Source: Oscillibacter sp. (GTDB taxonomy: Bacteria > Bacillota > Clostridia > Oscillospirales > Oscillospiraceae). Taken from it: a stretch of 61,528 bases of DNA. The notes under the pieces were generated by a model. The model saw nothing but the letters and a program-made list of their open reading frames with translations, searched no databases and was not told the origin of the DNA. The stretch covers positions 1 to 61,528 of the forward strand of contig JAFXQV010000017.1 of assembly GCA_017526785.1 (NCBI GenBank), written 5' to 3'. The position numbers and the translations under genes are program-made. This document shows positions 52,517 through 61,276 of this stretch, piece by piece. Position 1 is the stretch's first letter. Each line of letters begins with the position of its first letter.

Positions 52517-54091
52517 TCAAATCGTGAGAGCGTTTTCCGGTTCGGTCATTTGTTCGCGTGTGATTTGCTGACGCTTTCCGGCTTTGCCGCCGCGTTGGCC
52601 TTGCCCGATTCCGGGCTGTGCCATGCCGCCTTGGCCTTGCCCGATTCCGGGCTGTGCCATGCCGCCTTGGCCTCGCCTGCCTCTGGGCTGTGCCATGCCG
52701 TCTTGGGTCTTATTGCCGCCTGTCTGGCCTTCACTGCCGCCGGATTGCGTCACGCCGTCTTGGCCTTGGTTCGGACGGTTGCCCTTGCCCGTGGCACCCG
52801 TCTGCGCGTCCGCGAAAGCGCGGTTTCTTCCGAAGCCGCCCCGGCCGCCCATGCCCATTTGATTGGGAATCGACGTGACTTTCTGGCCGTTTACAATCAC
52901 GGTTCCGCCCGTAAAGGTCACAGTCCCGTCAATGTCGAAGCCGGAATTCCCCGTAACGCTGACGGTTCCGCCCGTAATTATCAGGTTCCCGTTGGCGTCG
53001 ATACAGTCTGTGTCGCCCTGCCCGACGGCCACGGAGATGTCGCCGCCGTTGATTTCAATGGTGGGCGTGGCCGCGCCGGATTTCCGGGCGGCGTTGATTC
53101 CGTCGTCAGCGGCCTGTACCCGGATTGTGCCGTCATTGACGCGGATATAGTTGGCTTCCAGACCCTCGGCGGCGGTAACGTCCAGCGCGCCGCCGTCGAC
53201 TTGCAGGACGCCGGAGGCGGTCACGCCGTCGTCACTGGCGGAGATGGCCAGCGTCCCCCCGGCCAGATAGATGTTCCCTTTCGCGCTGTCCTCGCCGTTC
53301 TCCGCGTGGAGGCCGTCCTTGCCCGCTTTGAGCGTGAACGTGCCGCCGGCAACGGCGATTTCGTCTTTAGCGGATAAGGCGTGGCTGGCCGCCGTGACTT
53401 CGTACGTCCCGCCCGTAATGGTCAGTTCGTCCTTGCTGACAACGCCGTGTTTCGCGGGGGAGTTCACGACGAGTTTGCCGCCGCCGTTCAGGGTCAGGTC
53501 GTCTTTCGAGAAAACCGCGCCGTCCACGTTGTTTTCGTCGATAGTCTCAAACGCGCCACCGTTGGAGAGCGTATTTACCGTGCCGTCCGCGAGCGTGAGA
53601 AAGACCTTGTCCGCCTGCTTGACGTAAAGCGCGGCGAAGGTGCCGGAGGTAATGCTTGCGTTGTCCAGCACGATTTGGACTTTGTCCTCTTTTCCGGCGT
53701 CCACAATCAGGGAGCCGTTTTCGAGCGTACCCGTCACGCGGTACGTCCCGGCGGCGGTAATCGTGGCCAGAGCGCCGGAGACCGTCACCGCGCCGGAATT
53801 ACAGGCAATGGCGTCGCCGTTCAGCGCAATCAGGACGGCGGAGGCGGCGTCCCAAGTCCCGGACAAGTCCCGGTCGGAGAAGGCGTCGGCCGCCAACGTG
53901 CCGACATCCAGTGTCTGCGCCTGAAGCGTGCCGCCGCTGGCATCCAGTGTCCGCGACTGAAGCGCGCCGCCGCTGGTGCTAACATCCAGTGTCCGCGCGC
54001 CGCCGCTGGCGTCCGCCGACGCGCCGCAGGCGGACAGTGACAGCGCCGCCGTTAATACAAAAGCGGTGATTCCCGCCGCTGTTCGTTTCAT
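52517..54091 (-). CDS. Carbohydrate-binding (Cthe_2159-like) surface lipoprotein with repeats
   Basis: 524 residues. A lipoprotein signal ends in LSLSAC. Two short TLDxSxGG-type repeats follow (about 33-64). The core (about 80-390) is a right-handed beta-helix made of GGxxxIxAxDDG steps as in the Cthe_2159 carbohydrate-binding family. The C-terminal 130 residues are Gly/Gln/Met-rich with near-exact QGGMAQPGIGQG repeats. It probably sits on the membrane outer face and binds pectin-like glycans or metal ions. Both repeat regions are tandem at the DNA level (52600-52700 and 53925-54010) and could vary in copy number. AAAAGGAG precedes the ATG. Confidence 0.85.
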   Translation of the reverse strand: MKRTAAGITAFVLTAALSLSACGASADASGGARTLDVSTSGGALQSRTLDASGGTLQAQTLDVGTLAADAFSDRDLSGTWDAASAVLIALNGDAIACNSGAVTVSGALATITAAGTYRVTGTLENGSLIVDAGKEDKVQIVLDNASITSGTFAALYVKQADKVFLTLADGTVNTLSNGGAFETIDENNVDGAVFSKDDLTLNGGGKLVVNSPAKHGVVSKDELTITGGTYEVTAASHALSAKDEIAVAGGTFTLKAGKDGLHAENGEDSAKGNIYLAGGTLAISASDDGVTASGVLQVDGGALDVTAAEGLEANYIRVNDGTIRVQAADDGINAARKSGAATPTIEINGGDISVAVGQGDTDCIDANGNLIITGGTVSVTGNSGFDIDGTVTFTGGTVIVNGQKVTSIPNQMGMGGRGGFGRNRAFADAQTGATGKGNRPNQGQDGVTQSGGSEGQTGGNKTQDGMAQPRGRRGQGGMAQPGIGQGQGGMAQPGIGQGQRGGKAGKRQQITREQMTEPENALTI

Positions 54092-54227
54092 ATGCGTTCA
54101 CTCCTTTTGTGTGTTCGTGCTTACGGGGTACAGAATAGCAGAAACCGCGCCGGAAGTCTCCGAAAAAATGCCGCAAAATTTACGCAAAACTCACGAAATC
54201 GGCCGACCCGTTTTCCGAAAAAAGGGC

Positions 54228-54256
54228 TTGCGCATTCCGCGAAAATTGCGTATAGT
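54228..54256 (+). promoter_or_regulatory. Promoter of ilvBN
   Basis: TTGCGC (54228-54233), 17 bases, TATAGT (54251-54256). Only about 25 bases separate it from the start codon, leaving no room for a T-box or attenuator. Confidence 0.6.
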
Positions 54257-54287
54257 ATGGGGGACACGCGGAAGGAGGCTTTCTGAC

Positions 54288-55991
54288 TTGAAAATCCGTT
54301 CTACACAGGCCATTCTGGAATGTCTGCTGGAGCAGGGCGTAGACACTGTTTTCGGCTATCCGGGAGGCACTATCCTGAACCTTTACGACGAACTCTACCG
54401 CTACCGCGACAGAATCCGCCACATTTTGACATCCCACGAGCAGGGCGCGTCCCACGCCGCCGACGGCTACGCCCGCGCCACGGGGAAAGTCGGCGTCTGC
54501 TTCGCCACGTCCGGCCCCGGTGCCACGAACCTGACAACCGGAATCGCCACGGCGCACTTGGACTCGTCCCCGGTCGTGTTCATCACCTGCAACGTCACGG
54601 AAAACCTGCTGGGCAAGGACGCCTTTCAGGAGGTGGACATTACCGGAATCGCCATGCCCATTACCAAGGCCACGTTCCTTGTACGCGACCCGGAGGAGAT
54701 TGTCCCGGTCATGCGGCAGGCGTTCGTCATCGCGGCGTCGGGGCGGCCGGGTCCCGTGCTGATTGACTTCTTGAAGAACGTCACCGCGCCCTCGCAAATG
54801 GTCGAGTACGCCCCCGTCCCGGCGATTCTGCAGGGGGACAGGCTCCCGGAAATCCGCGCCTTACGGCGTCGGCTCTCCGCGCCCCAGCCCGACGAGGACG
54901 ACATCTCCCGACTGCTGGAACTGATTCAGCAGTCTGAACGCCCGTTCTTGCTCTGCGGCGGCGGCGTCGTGCGCGGACGCGCAAGCGCCGAGTTTCTGGC
55001 GTTCGCCGAGAAACTGGACGCCCCGGTAGCAATTACCGTCATGGGCGGCGGCGGTATCGCCGGAGACCACCCCCTTTCCACGGGCATGATTGGCATGCAC
55101 GGCTCCCACGCGTCGAATACGGCTTGCGCGGAGTGTGATTTGCTGATTGCCGTTGGCTGTCGCTTCTCCGACCGCATCGCCACCGACGCCGCGACGTTCG
55201 CCCAACAGGCCAAAATCGCGCAGATTGACATTGACCAGTCCGAGATTGACAAGAACATCCTCACGGACTTGCACATCGTCGGCGACGCGAAAGCGGTTCT
55301 CTTCGCGCTCAACGCCCGTATGGAACAGATGAACCATACGGCGTGGAAAGAAAAAATCTTTGCCCTTCGTCCGGCGGAAGAGGCGGCACCGTCCGGCGGC
55401 AACCTCACCCCCGCGCAGATTATGGACACTATCAACCGCCTTGCGCCGGATACCACTATCTTTTCCACCGATGTCGGCCAACACCAGATGTGGGCGATTC
55501 AGTCCATACACTTCCACTACCCCGGACAGCTCCTCACAAGCGGCGGGTTCGGTACCATGGGTTTCGGGCTGGGCGCGGCTATCGGGGCGCAGGCCGGATT
55601 CCCGGAACGGCGCGTGTTACACCTCACCGGGGACGGCTGTTTCCGCATGAACTGCAACGAACTGGCCACCGTGGAACACTATCATTTCCCGGTCGTGACG
55701 GTCGTTTTCAACAACGGCTGTCTGGGCATGGTGCGGCAGTGGCAGAATTTGATTTACGGCAAGCGCTTCTCGGAAACCACGCTGGACAGGGGTCCCGATT
55801 TCGTGAAGCTCGCCGAGGCCTACGGCCTCAGAGGCTACCGCGCCACGACCGCGGGAGAATTTGAAGCGGCTTTCCGCGCCGCGCTCGACGGCAACGGCGG
55901 CGCGGTCGTCGACGCCGTGCTCAATATGGACGAAATGGTAAGACCCATGGTCGCGGGCGGCTCTCCCGTGACGGACTTCCTGCTGGACTGA
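54288..55991 (+). CDS. ilvB: Acetolactate synthase, large subunit
   Basis: 567 residues from a TTG start (GGAAGGAGG eight bases upstream). It has GYPGGTILNLYDEL, HEQGASHAADGYARATGKVGV (with the catalytic Glu for thiamine diphosphate) and GDGCFRMNCNELATVEHY...FNNG, the ThDP/Mg motif. It condenses pyruvate with pyruvate or 2-ketobutyrate as the first step of valine and isoleucine synthesis. The frame continues far upstream into the lipoprotein's opposite strand; that part is not homologous. Paired with ilvN 15 bases downstream. Confidence 0.96.
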   Translation: MKIRSTQAILECLLEQGVDTVFGYPGGTILNLYDELYRYRDRIRHILTSHEQGASHAADGYARATGKVGVCFATSGPGATNLTTGIATAHLDSSPVVFITCNVTENLLGKDAFQEVDITGIAMPITKATFLVRDPEEIVPVMRQAFVIAASGRPGPVLIDFLKNVTAPSQMVEYAPVPAILQGDRLPEIRALRRRLSAPQPDEDDISRLLELIQQSERPFLLCGGGVVRGRASAEFLAFAEKLDAPVAITVMGGGGIAGDHPLSTGMIGMHGSHASNTACAECDLLIAVGCRFSDRIATDAATFAQQAKIAQIDIDQSEIDKNILTDLHIVGDAKAVLFALNARMEQMNHTAWKEKIFALRPAEEAAPSGGNLTPAQIMDTINRLAPDTTIFSTDVGQHQMWAIQSIHFHYPGQLLTSGGFGTMGFGLGAAIGAQAGFPERRVLHLTGDGCFRMNCNELATVEHYHFPVVTVVFNNGCLGMVRQWQNLIYGKRFSETTLDRGPDFVKLAEAYGLRGYRATTAGEFEAAFRAALDGNGGAVVDAVLNMDEMVRPMVAGGSPVTDFLLD

Positions 55992-56006
55992 ACGGAGGCA
56001 ACGCCC

Positions 56007-56546
56007 ATGAAAAAGCAATTCGACGCTTCGCGCAAGCGTTACACGCTCTGCATTCTCGTACAGGATATGCCCGGCGTACTCAGTCAGGTGGCGCGGCTGT
56101 TCTCCCGCAAGGGCTACAATATCGAGTCGATTGTCTCCGGCGCGACAGACCGCCCCCATATTACGCGTATCTCCATTGAAGTCATGGCGGACGAGATGAT
56201 GATTGAACAAATCGCGGCGCAGTGCCGGAAACTCCTCCCGGTTCTGGCCGTCAAGGTGCTGGACAGCGAAGGCTCCATTCACCGCGAAATCGCGCTCATC
56301 AAGGTGCGGACAGAAGACCGCGACGGCCGCGAGGAAATCATCCAGATTGCCAACATCTTCCGGGCGAAAATTATCGACATCTGCCGGGATTCGCTGACAA
56401 TCGCCGTGTTCGGCACGCCCGTCAAAAATGACGCCCTTATCGACACGCTCGCGGACTTCTCTGTTTTGGAGATTGCCAAGAGCGGCACACTGGCCATGGA
56501 GCGCGGCGCGGACACGATTTATCAGGCCTTGCAGGACATGGATTAA
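56007..56546 (+). CDS. ilvN: Acetolactate synthase, small regulatory subunit
   Basis: 179 residues. An N-terminal ACT domain (YTLCILVQDMPGVLSQVARLFSRKGYNIESI) binds valine for feedback control. The C-terminal ALS_ss_C domain follows (about 85-165). Length and order are as in IlvH/IlvN. ACGGAGGC precedes the ATG. It is co-transcribed with ilvB; ilvC and ilvD lie about 50 kb away. Confidence 0.96.
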   Translation: MKKQFDASRKRYTLCILVQDMPGVLSQVARLFSRKGYNIESIVSGATDRPHITRISIEVMADEMMIEQIAAQCRKLLPVLAVKVLDSEGSIHREIALIKVRTEDRDGREEIIQIANIFRAKIIDICRDSLTIAVFGTPVKNDALIDTLADFSVLEIAKSGTLAMERGADTIYQALQDMD

Positions 56547-56554
56547 CACAAAAG

Positions 56555-56597
56555 CCGTTCCCGTATCCGGCACCGGACGCGGGGACGGTTTCGTTTC
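56555..56597 (+). terminator. Terminator of ilvBN
   Basis: GCCGTTCCCGTATCCGG-CA-CCGGACGCGGGGACGGT, an imperfect long stem, then TTCGTTTC. It overlaps the stop of the convergent methyltransferase gene. Confidence 0.75.
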
Positions 56598-57732
56598 ATT
56601 GCGGAGTCTCGCCGTCGTGCTTCTTGCCGCCGTAGAAGAACGCGTTACACGGAATCATGCCGTTGTAGAGCTTGCGGCGCTTGACCGCCGGACGCCCGAA
56701 ACAGCGCTCAAAATCTTCATGTGACGACAGTATCACCACGCGCCAGCGTTCCGGCAAGTCTTTTAACGTCTTGCCGAAAGCCCTGTAGAGTTTCTCGACT
56801 TCCGGCCTGTCCATGAGGCGTTCCCCGTAGGGCGGATTCGTCGCAATCTGTCCGTACTCGCTATCGCGCCGGAGTGCCAGCGCGTCCGCGACTTCAAAGC
56901 GCGTGCAGTCGTCGACGCCCGCCAACTCGGCGTTGTGCCGCGCCAACTCCACGGCGGCGGGGTCAATGTCACTGCCCAGAATGTCGTATTGCCCGTGATA
57001 TTCCTTGTCCATGGCCTCCTCGGCGGCCTCCATCCAGTGGCGGGCGTCCACCGACTTCCACTTCTGCGCGGCGAAAGTCCGGTCAAGGCCGGGGGCGCGG
57101 TTCTTGGCAATCAGCGCGGCCTCAATGGGAATCGTCCCCGAGCCGCAGAACGGGTCACAAAACGGGTCTTTCCCGCGAAAGCGCGACAGCATGACCAGCG
57201 CCGCCGCGAGTGTCTCCCGGAGCGGCGCGCCCATGTTCCGCGCCCGGTAGCCGCGCTTGTATAATCCTTCCCCGGTGGTGTCGAGGTACAGCGACGCCAC
57301 GTCGTGAATAATGGCGAACCGTATTTGATAGCGTTCCCCGGTCTCGGGGAGCGTCTGGCAGCCGTACACGCGGCCTAAACGCGTCGCGGCGGCCTTCTTG
57401 ACAATCGACTGACACGCCGGGACGGAGTGCAGAATCGAGTTCAGAGACCAGCCCTTGACGGGAAACTCCCCGTTTTTCGGTATGATGTGTTCCCACGGCA
57501 GGGACAACACGCCCTGAAACAGCGCCTCAAAATCCGGCGCGGGGAACGCCCCGACTTTCAGCAGGACACGCGCCCCGCAACGAAGATTCAAATTCAGCCG
57601 CGCCACGTCGGCGATTGTCCCCGTACACGACACGCGCCCGTTTTCCGACTGGACATTTTTGCAGTCCAGTTGCCGCAGTTCGTTCGCCACAAGGCTTTCC
57701 AGCCCCAGCAGGCAGGGAACCGTAAATATCAT
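56596..57732 (-). CDS. THUMP-domain class I RNA methyltransferase (RlmL/YpsC-like)
   Basis: 378 residues. The N-terminal THUMP region (about 1-160; LLGLESLVANELRQLDCKNV) binds RNA. The methyltransferase part has DPFCGSGTIPIEAALIA, ILGSDIDPAAVELARHNAELAG and the catalytic TNPPYGERL (NPPY). Members methylate N2 of guanosine in 23S rRNA (RlmL/YcbY) or tRNA; YpsC is the Bacillus homologue. The ATG at 57732 (MIFTVPCLLG) follows AAAGGA; the upstream 78 codons are antisense to the HAD gene's other frame and rejected. Confidence 0.92.
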   Translation of the reverse strand: MIFTVPCLLGLESLVANELRQLDCKNVQSENGRVSCTGTIADVARLNLNLRCGARVLLKVGAFPAPDFEALFQGVLSLPWEHIIPKNGEFPVKGWSLNSILHSVPACQSIVKKAAATRLGRVYGCQTLPETGERYQIRFAIIHDVASLYLDTTGEGLYKRGYRARNMGAPLRETLAAALVMLSRFRGKDPFCDPFCGSGTIPIEAALIAKNRAPGLDRTFAAQKWKSVDARHWMEAAEEAMDKEYHGQYDILGSDIDPAAVELARHNAELAGVDDCTRFEVADALALRRDSEYGQIATNPPYGERLMDRPEVEKLYRAFGKTLKDLPERWRVVILSSHEDFERCFGRPAVKRRKLYNGMIPCNAFFYGGKKHDGETPQ

Positions 57733-57754
57733 AACGCAATCCTTTCGTAAGCCG

Positions 57755-58411
57755 TCAGACGGCGGTTGTCGTGTACATTTCCTCGAAAGAGCGGATGTAG
57801 TAATCAGAAATGGCGCGGATTTCGTCTTGGTCGCCGGGGCAGTCGGCGTCGTACACGCCCGCCACGCGGAATCCCGCCGCCTTGGCCAGTCGAATGGCGG
57901 GCAGGGAATCCTCAAAGATAATCGTGTCCTTCTTGTTGGAGCGCAGACGCACCATCGCCCGTTCAAAGATATCGGCGCTCTTGTCCTTGCCCTGTCCGGA
58001 TTCCGCAGAGGTCACGATACCCCGGAAATAGCCGTCGATTCCGGCGCACTTCAGCCCCGCCTCCGCTAACGGGCGGTCTGTCCCCGTGGCAATGTACATC
58101 CAGACGCCCTCCATTTTCAGCATGGACAGGAATTTGTCGACGCCCGGCTTTGCGCGGACTTCCTTTTCGTAAAACGCCGCTATCCGCTTCTCAATCTCCG
58201 AAACAATCTCCTCCTCCGACTGGCGGAGCTTATAGACCTCCCGGAAATACACGGCGGTGTCCAACAGCGTCAGCGGCCGGATTTCTTCCCAGAGATTCCC
58301 CTTGGCCATGCGCCCCTGCGCGTGCAGGAAATCGTTCAAGAGGTTCCGCCACATCGGCATGCTGTCCAATAATGTGCCGTCCATATCGAATATCGCGCTT
58401 TGCAGTCTCAT
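57755..58411 (-). CDS. HAD-family phosphatase (subfamily IA)
   Basis: 218 residues. DMDGTLLDS near the N-terminus carries the nucleophile and general-acid Asp; IATGTDR, GKDKSADIFERA and FEDSLPAIRLAKAAGF are HAD motifs II-IV. The helical cap between residues 18 and 80 is of the beta-phosphoglucomutase/phosphoglycolate type. Substrate not predictable. The ATG at 58411 follows GGAGG. It lies 22 bases before the methyltransferase gene and is probably read with it. Confidence 0.9.
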   Translation of the reverse strand: MRLQSAIFDMDGTLLDSMPMWRNLLNDFLHAQGRMAKGNLWEEIRPLTLLDTAVYFREVYKLRQSEEEIVSEIEKRIAAFYEKEVRAKPGVDKFLSMLKMEGVWMYIATGTDRPLAEAGLKCAGIDGYFRGIVTSAESGQGKDKSADIFERAMVRLRSNKKDTIIFEDSLPAIRLAKAAGFRVAGVYDADCPGDQDEIRAISDYYIRSFEEMYTTTAV

Positions 58412-58440
58412 GATTAACGCGCCTCCGTTCTTTATGTAGT

Positions 58441-58460
58441 CCCGCCGCGCGGGGCGGGAT
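58441..58460. other. GC hairpin between HAD and BspA-type genes
   Basis: TCCCGCC...GGCGGGA, another short perfect intergenic hairpin without a clear U-tract. Confidence 0.4.
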
Positions 58461-58466
58461 TGTGTT

Positions 58467-59885
58467 TCAGGGCTTCGCGGTAAAGTAGCCGGGATTCGCC
58501 GCGCCGCCGTCAATGTGGGCGTACTTTACACCGGTATGATACCCACTGAACTTTGTACCTTGACCGCCGATGAGAGCGTGACAATTATTGAAAACGCCGC
58601 TGCCTGCCGTGACCTGATTTGTCACAAACTGTTCGGAGGCATATATTCTCACGAGAGCGGAACAATGGGCGAACATGTCCGTTATTTGGGTAACATTGGC
58701 AGTGTTAAAACCGCTTACGTCCAGCGTCTTCAGTCCCTCACAACTTTGGAACATATATCCCATATTATTGACATTCGTGGTCTCGAAGTTACCTATGTCA
58801 AGTTCGGTCAATTTTTCGCACTGGCTAAACATACTCCCCATATCATTGACATTGGCGGTATCAAAATTGCTTACATCCAGTGCGGTCAGTTCCGAACAGG
58901 CTTGGAACATACACATCATATCATTGACCTTAGTGGTATTAAAGTTGCTTACGTTCAGCACTGTCAATTTCTTGCAAAAGCTGAACATAAAACTCATATC
59001 TGTGACATTAGCGGTATCAAAGTTACTTACATCCAGCGCGGTCAGTTCCGAACAAGAGTAGAACATAGAACGCATATCTGTAACATTAGCGGTATTAAAG
59101 CCGCTTACATCCAGCGTTGTCAGTGCCGAACAAGAGTGGAACATAGCACTCATATCTGTGACATTAGCGGTATTAAGGCCGCTTACATCCAGCGTTGTCA
59201 GTGCCGAACAAGAGTGGAACATGGAACTCATATCTGTGACATCAGCGGTATCCAGATAATTAAAATTGCTGATTGATTCTAAACTGGAACAATCTTCAAA
59301 CCAACACGCTGTGGATTTCGGCTGAATCTTCCCGGAAAATTCAACTCTTTTGATATCTTCCCGTTTGTCATGCCAAGGAGTGAAAAGGCGCAAAGGCTCC
59401 TGTCCATCAATCTTGCGCCAGCCATAAGTTCCCGTCATATCTACGGAGTATATGTCTGTAGCTTCCCGTCCGGGGTCCGGCGTGTCACCGTGCTGGAAAA
59501 CCATTGTGCCGTCCGCGTACAGAATCGCGTACACATCATCGGTATAAACGGGGGAATTGTCGCCGGGAACGCACAACGGACGAAATGTGTCTTTGTCCAG
59601 AAGAACCGCCCTCGCGTAAGCGTCCGCCGGGATGTCGCCGAAAGAGAGCGTGACCGTTTGCGTGTCCGCCGCGCCGCTGACATTCGCGGAGTTCGCCGCC
59701 GTCATTTTGCCGCTTTCCTCGTACACCGCGCCCCATAACGCGCAGTCCGATTTCGCCGTGACGCTGACTTGTACGGCGTTTCCGCGAATCGTCACGCTAT
59801 GGATAGCGTAATCAGCGGCGGAGACCGTCAGCGTACAGCAAAGCGCCGTCAGGAACAGAACAAAAAACATGGATATCCGTTTCAT
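58467..59885 (-). CDS. BspA-family leucine-rich-repeat-like surface protein
   Basis: 472 residues. A signal peptide (MKRISMFFVLFLTALCCTLTVSA) is followed by a beta-rich domain (about 24-105) that resembles the small secreted protein at 5510-6016. A link region follows, then about eight 26-residue repeats (LTTLDVSGxNTANVTDMxxMFxxCSA) of the BspA/DUF285 type. Such repeats mediate adhesion or host contact in gut bacteria. At DNA level two neighbouring repeats are almost identical with a 78-bp period (59101-59250), so copy number may change. AAAGGAGA precedes the ATG at 59885. Confidence 0.9.
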   Translation of the reverse strand: MKRISMFFVLFLTALCCTLTVSAADYAIHSVTIRGNAVQVSVTAKSDCALWGAVYEESGKMTAANSANVSGAADTQTVTLSFGDIPADAYARAVLLDKDTFRPLCVPGDNSPVYTDDVYAILYADGTMVFQHGDTPDPGREATDIYSVDMTGTYGWRKIDGQEPLRLFTPWHDKREDIKRVEFSGKIQPKSTACWFEDCSSLESISNFNYLDTADVTDMSSMFHSCSALTTLDVSGLNTANVTDMSAMFHSCSALTTLDVSGFNTANVTDMRSMFYSCSELTALDVSNFDTANVTDMSFMFSFCKKLTVLNVSNFNTTKVNDMMCMFQACSELTALDVSNFDTANVNDMGSMFSQCEKLTELDIGNFETTNVNNMGYMFQSCEGLKTLDVSGFNTANVTQITDMFAHCSALVRIYASEQFVTNQVTAGSGVFNNCHALIGGQGTKFSGYHTGVKYAHIDGGAANPGYFTAKP

Positions 59886-60535
59886 GGTTTTGTCTCCTTT
59901 GTCGCAAAATGGGGAAACCGGGGGTATTTTACCATGAAATTCCCTCCCCCGCAAGGGGAAATTTGGATACGGTTGCCCTCCCCGGCACCGGAGAGGGCGA
60001 ACTCATCTGGAAGGGTTATTTCCGATTCGTCCAGAGCATGTTCGATAAGCCCCAGCACGAAGTCGCGTTGCGCCGATTTTCGGGGGATGACCTCTCGGTT
60101 TTTCCCAAATTTGGGCGTTGTCATTTTGCATGAAATTTGCCTTCTCTTTCTGCGCCGCATTCATCAAAAAGACGGACTTTTTCTTGAAAAGGCATGGGAT
60201 TCAAAATCTATCACAGCGTGTCTCAGGGAGTTTTGGGGATGGCTTTATGAAATTTTTACCGATAACATCTTTTTTGTCACCCAACTTTTTTGCAAAACCA
60301 GTTTGTAACTTTTTCGGGTCAAAAAGGCTACTTTCCCAAAAAAACGTCGCATCATGTCTTGTGTTGACAAAAAAGATGCCATTTCCCATCCGGGGAAAAT
60401 CTGACCGCCGGAGGCCGTCGAAAAGGGCAAATTCGTGACATCGCACGAATTTGTCCGTGAAATTTGTGGAAAGAGGAGAGAAAGCTCTGTTCCGATTTTT
60501 TCGGCGGCTGGGAAGTCAAAAACGCCGATTTTCTT
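59886..60535. other. 650-bp stretch without a recognisable gene
   Basis: Open frames here are short, antisense or of unlikely composition. It contains a perfect hairpin GCCCTCCCCGG-CA-CCGGAGAGGGC (59975-59998) of the dispersed type, a nearby CCCTCCCCCGC fragment, and an AT-rich half (60100-60530) with many T-runs. It may be remains of an eroded insertion between the BspA-type gene and the broken nuclease gene. Confidence 0.5.
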
Positions 60536-61276
60536 TTATACGTTCGGCGTTCCCTGCCGATTGAACAGGTCAATATAGGTCTGGCGCTTATCCGAAGGAA
60601 TTTCCAGCGCGTTGAGAGCCGCTTCCAGCGACAAGCCTAATGTCTTCATCATGCTTTTCATGGAATGAACGACACCCTGCTCAATGCCTTCCGCTCTACC
60701 CTCTTCGATGCCTTCCTCTTTCAGGAGGCGCATATGCTCGACCTGCTCGTATTCCGTCAGCAACATACCGATTACCTCCGCTTTGTGGCCTCTCAGGAAA
60801 TCCGCGAGAACGTCCTCAAGGACGCATTCTTCCACCGCACGGTCTACCGCCTCGCTGACCGACAATCCCGACTTTCGGTAGCGGCGGATTTTCTCCACCA
60901 GAATCGAGTAGTCGCGCAGGGGTCTGCAACGCTCCATCAGTTCCGCATTCCGTCCGTAGTTGATGTTGTACACCTCGGCGGTCATCTCCGCGCAGCCGCC
61001 CGGCTTTTCAAACGCGTCCGAAAGGCGCAGGGTCTTGCGGTCCGGAATATCGTCCTCTCCGTTGTACAGGACGATATAATGAGGCGTGGGAAATTTCAGC
61101 AGTCTGGAGCCGTGGAGGTTGAGCCGCTTCCGCTGTACGTAGGCTTCCAGCAGGTTCGCCAGATAAATGAAGTCCCTGAGCGGCATATTCGGATTCCATG
61201 TGCTTTGATGCTCAAAAAGGTTGATTTCCGCGCTGAACAGGAACGAAAAGTCGTTCTTCATGCCCATATAAATCAC
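60536..61276 (-). pseudogene. Rpn/PD-(D/E)XK nuclease-family protein, 5' end lost
   Basis: About 246 codons match the Rpn/transposase-like PD-(D/E)XK family: IYMGMKNDFSFLF carries the catalytic Asp, EHQSTWNPNMPLR the E-x-Q pair, then KLPTP-type and VLYNG segments, and a C-terminal Glu/Gly-rich EEGRAEGIEQG tract. Family members carry some 60-70 more residues before the IYMGMKND block. Here homology stops abruptly at about 61276, where the IS4-type element begins. The frame stays open to a TTG in the element end, so a shortened product is possible. Confidence 0.72.

Noticed and set aside
54228-54288. T-box or leader-peptide attenuator before ilvB
   Set aside because: Only about 25 bases lie between the promoter and the start, with no branched-chain codon run or antiterminator structure. 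The ilvC leader likewise shows none.
58700-59250. Regularly spaced repeats that could suggest a CRISPR array
   Set aside because: The 78-bp period encodes the 26-residue BspA repeat in frame; there are no unique spacers and no cas genes.
59769-60308. 179-codon plus-strand frame over the BspA-type start and the gene-less stretch
   Set aside because: It begins antisense to the signal peptide of a sound gene and crosses a hairpin; composition is not protein-like.
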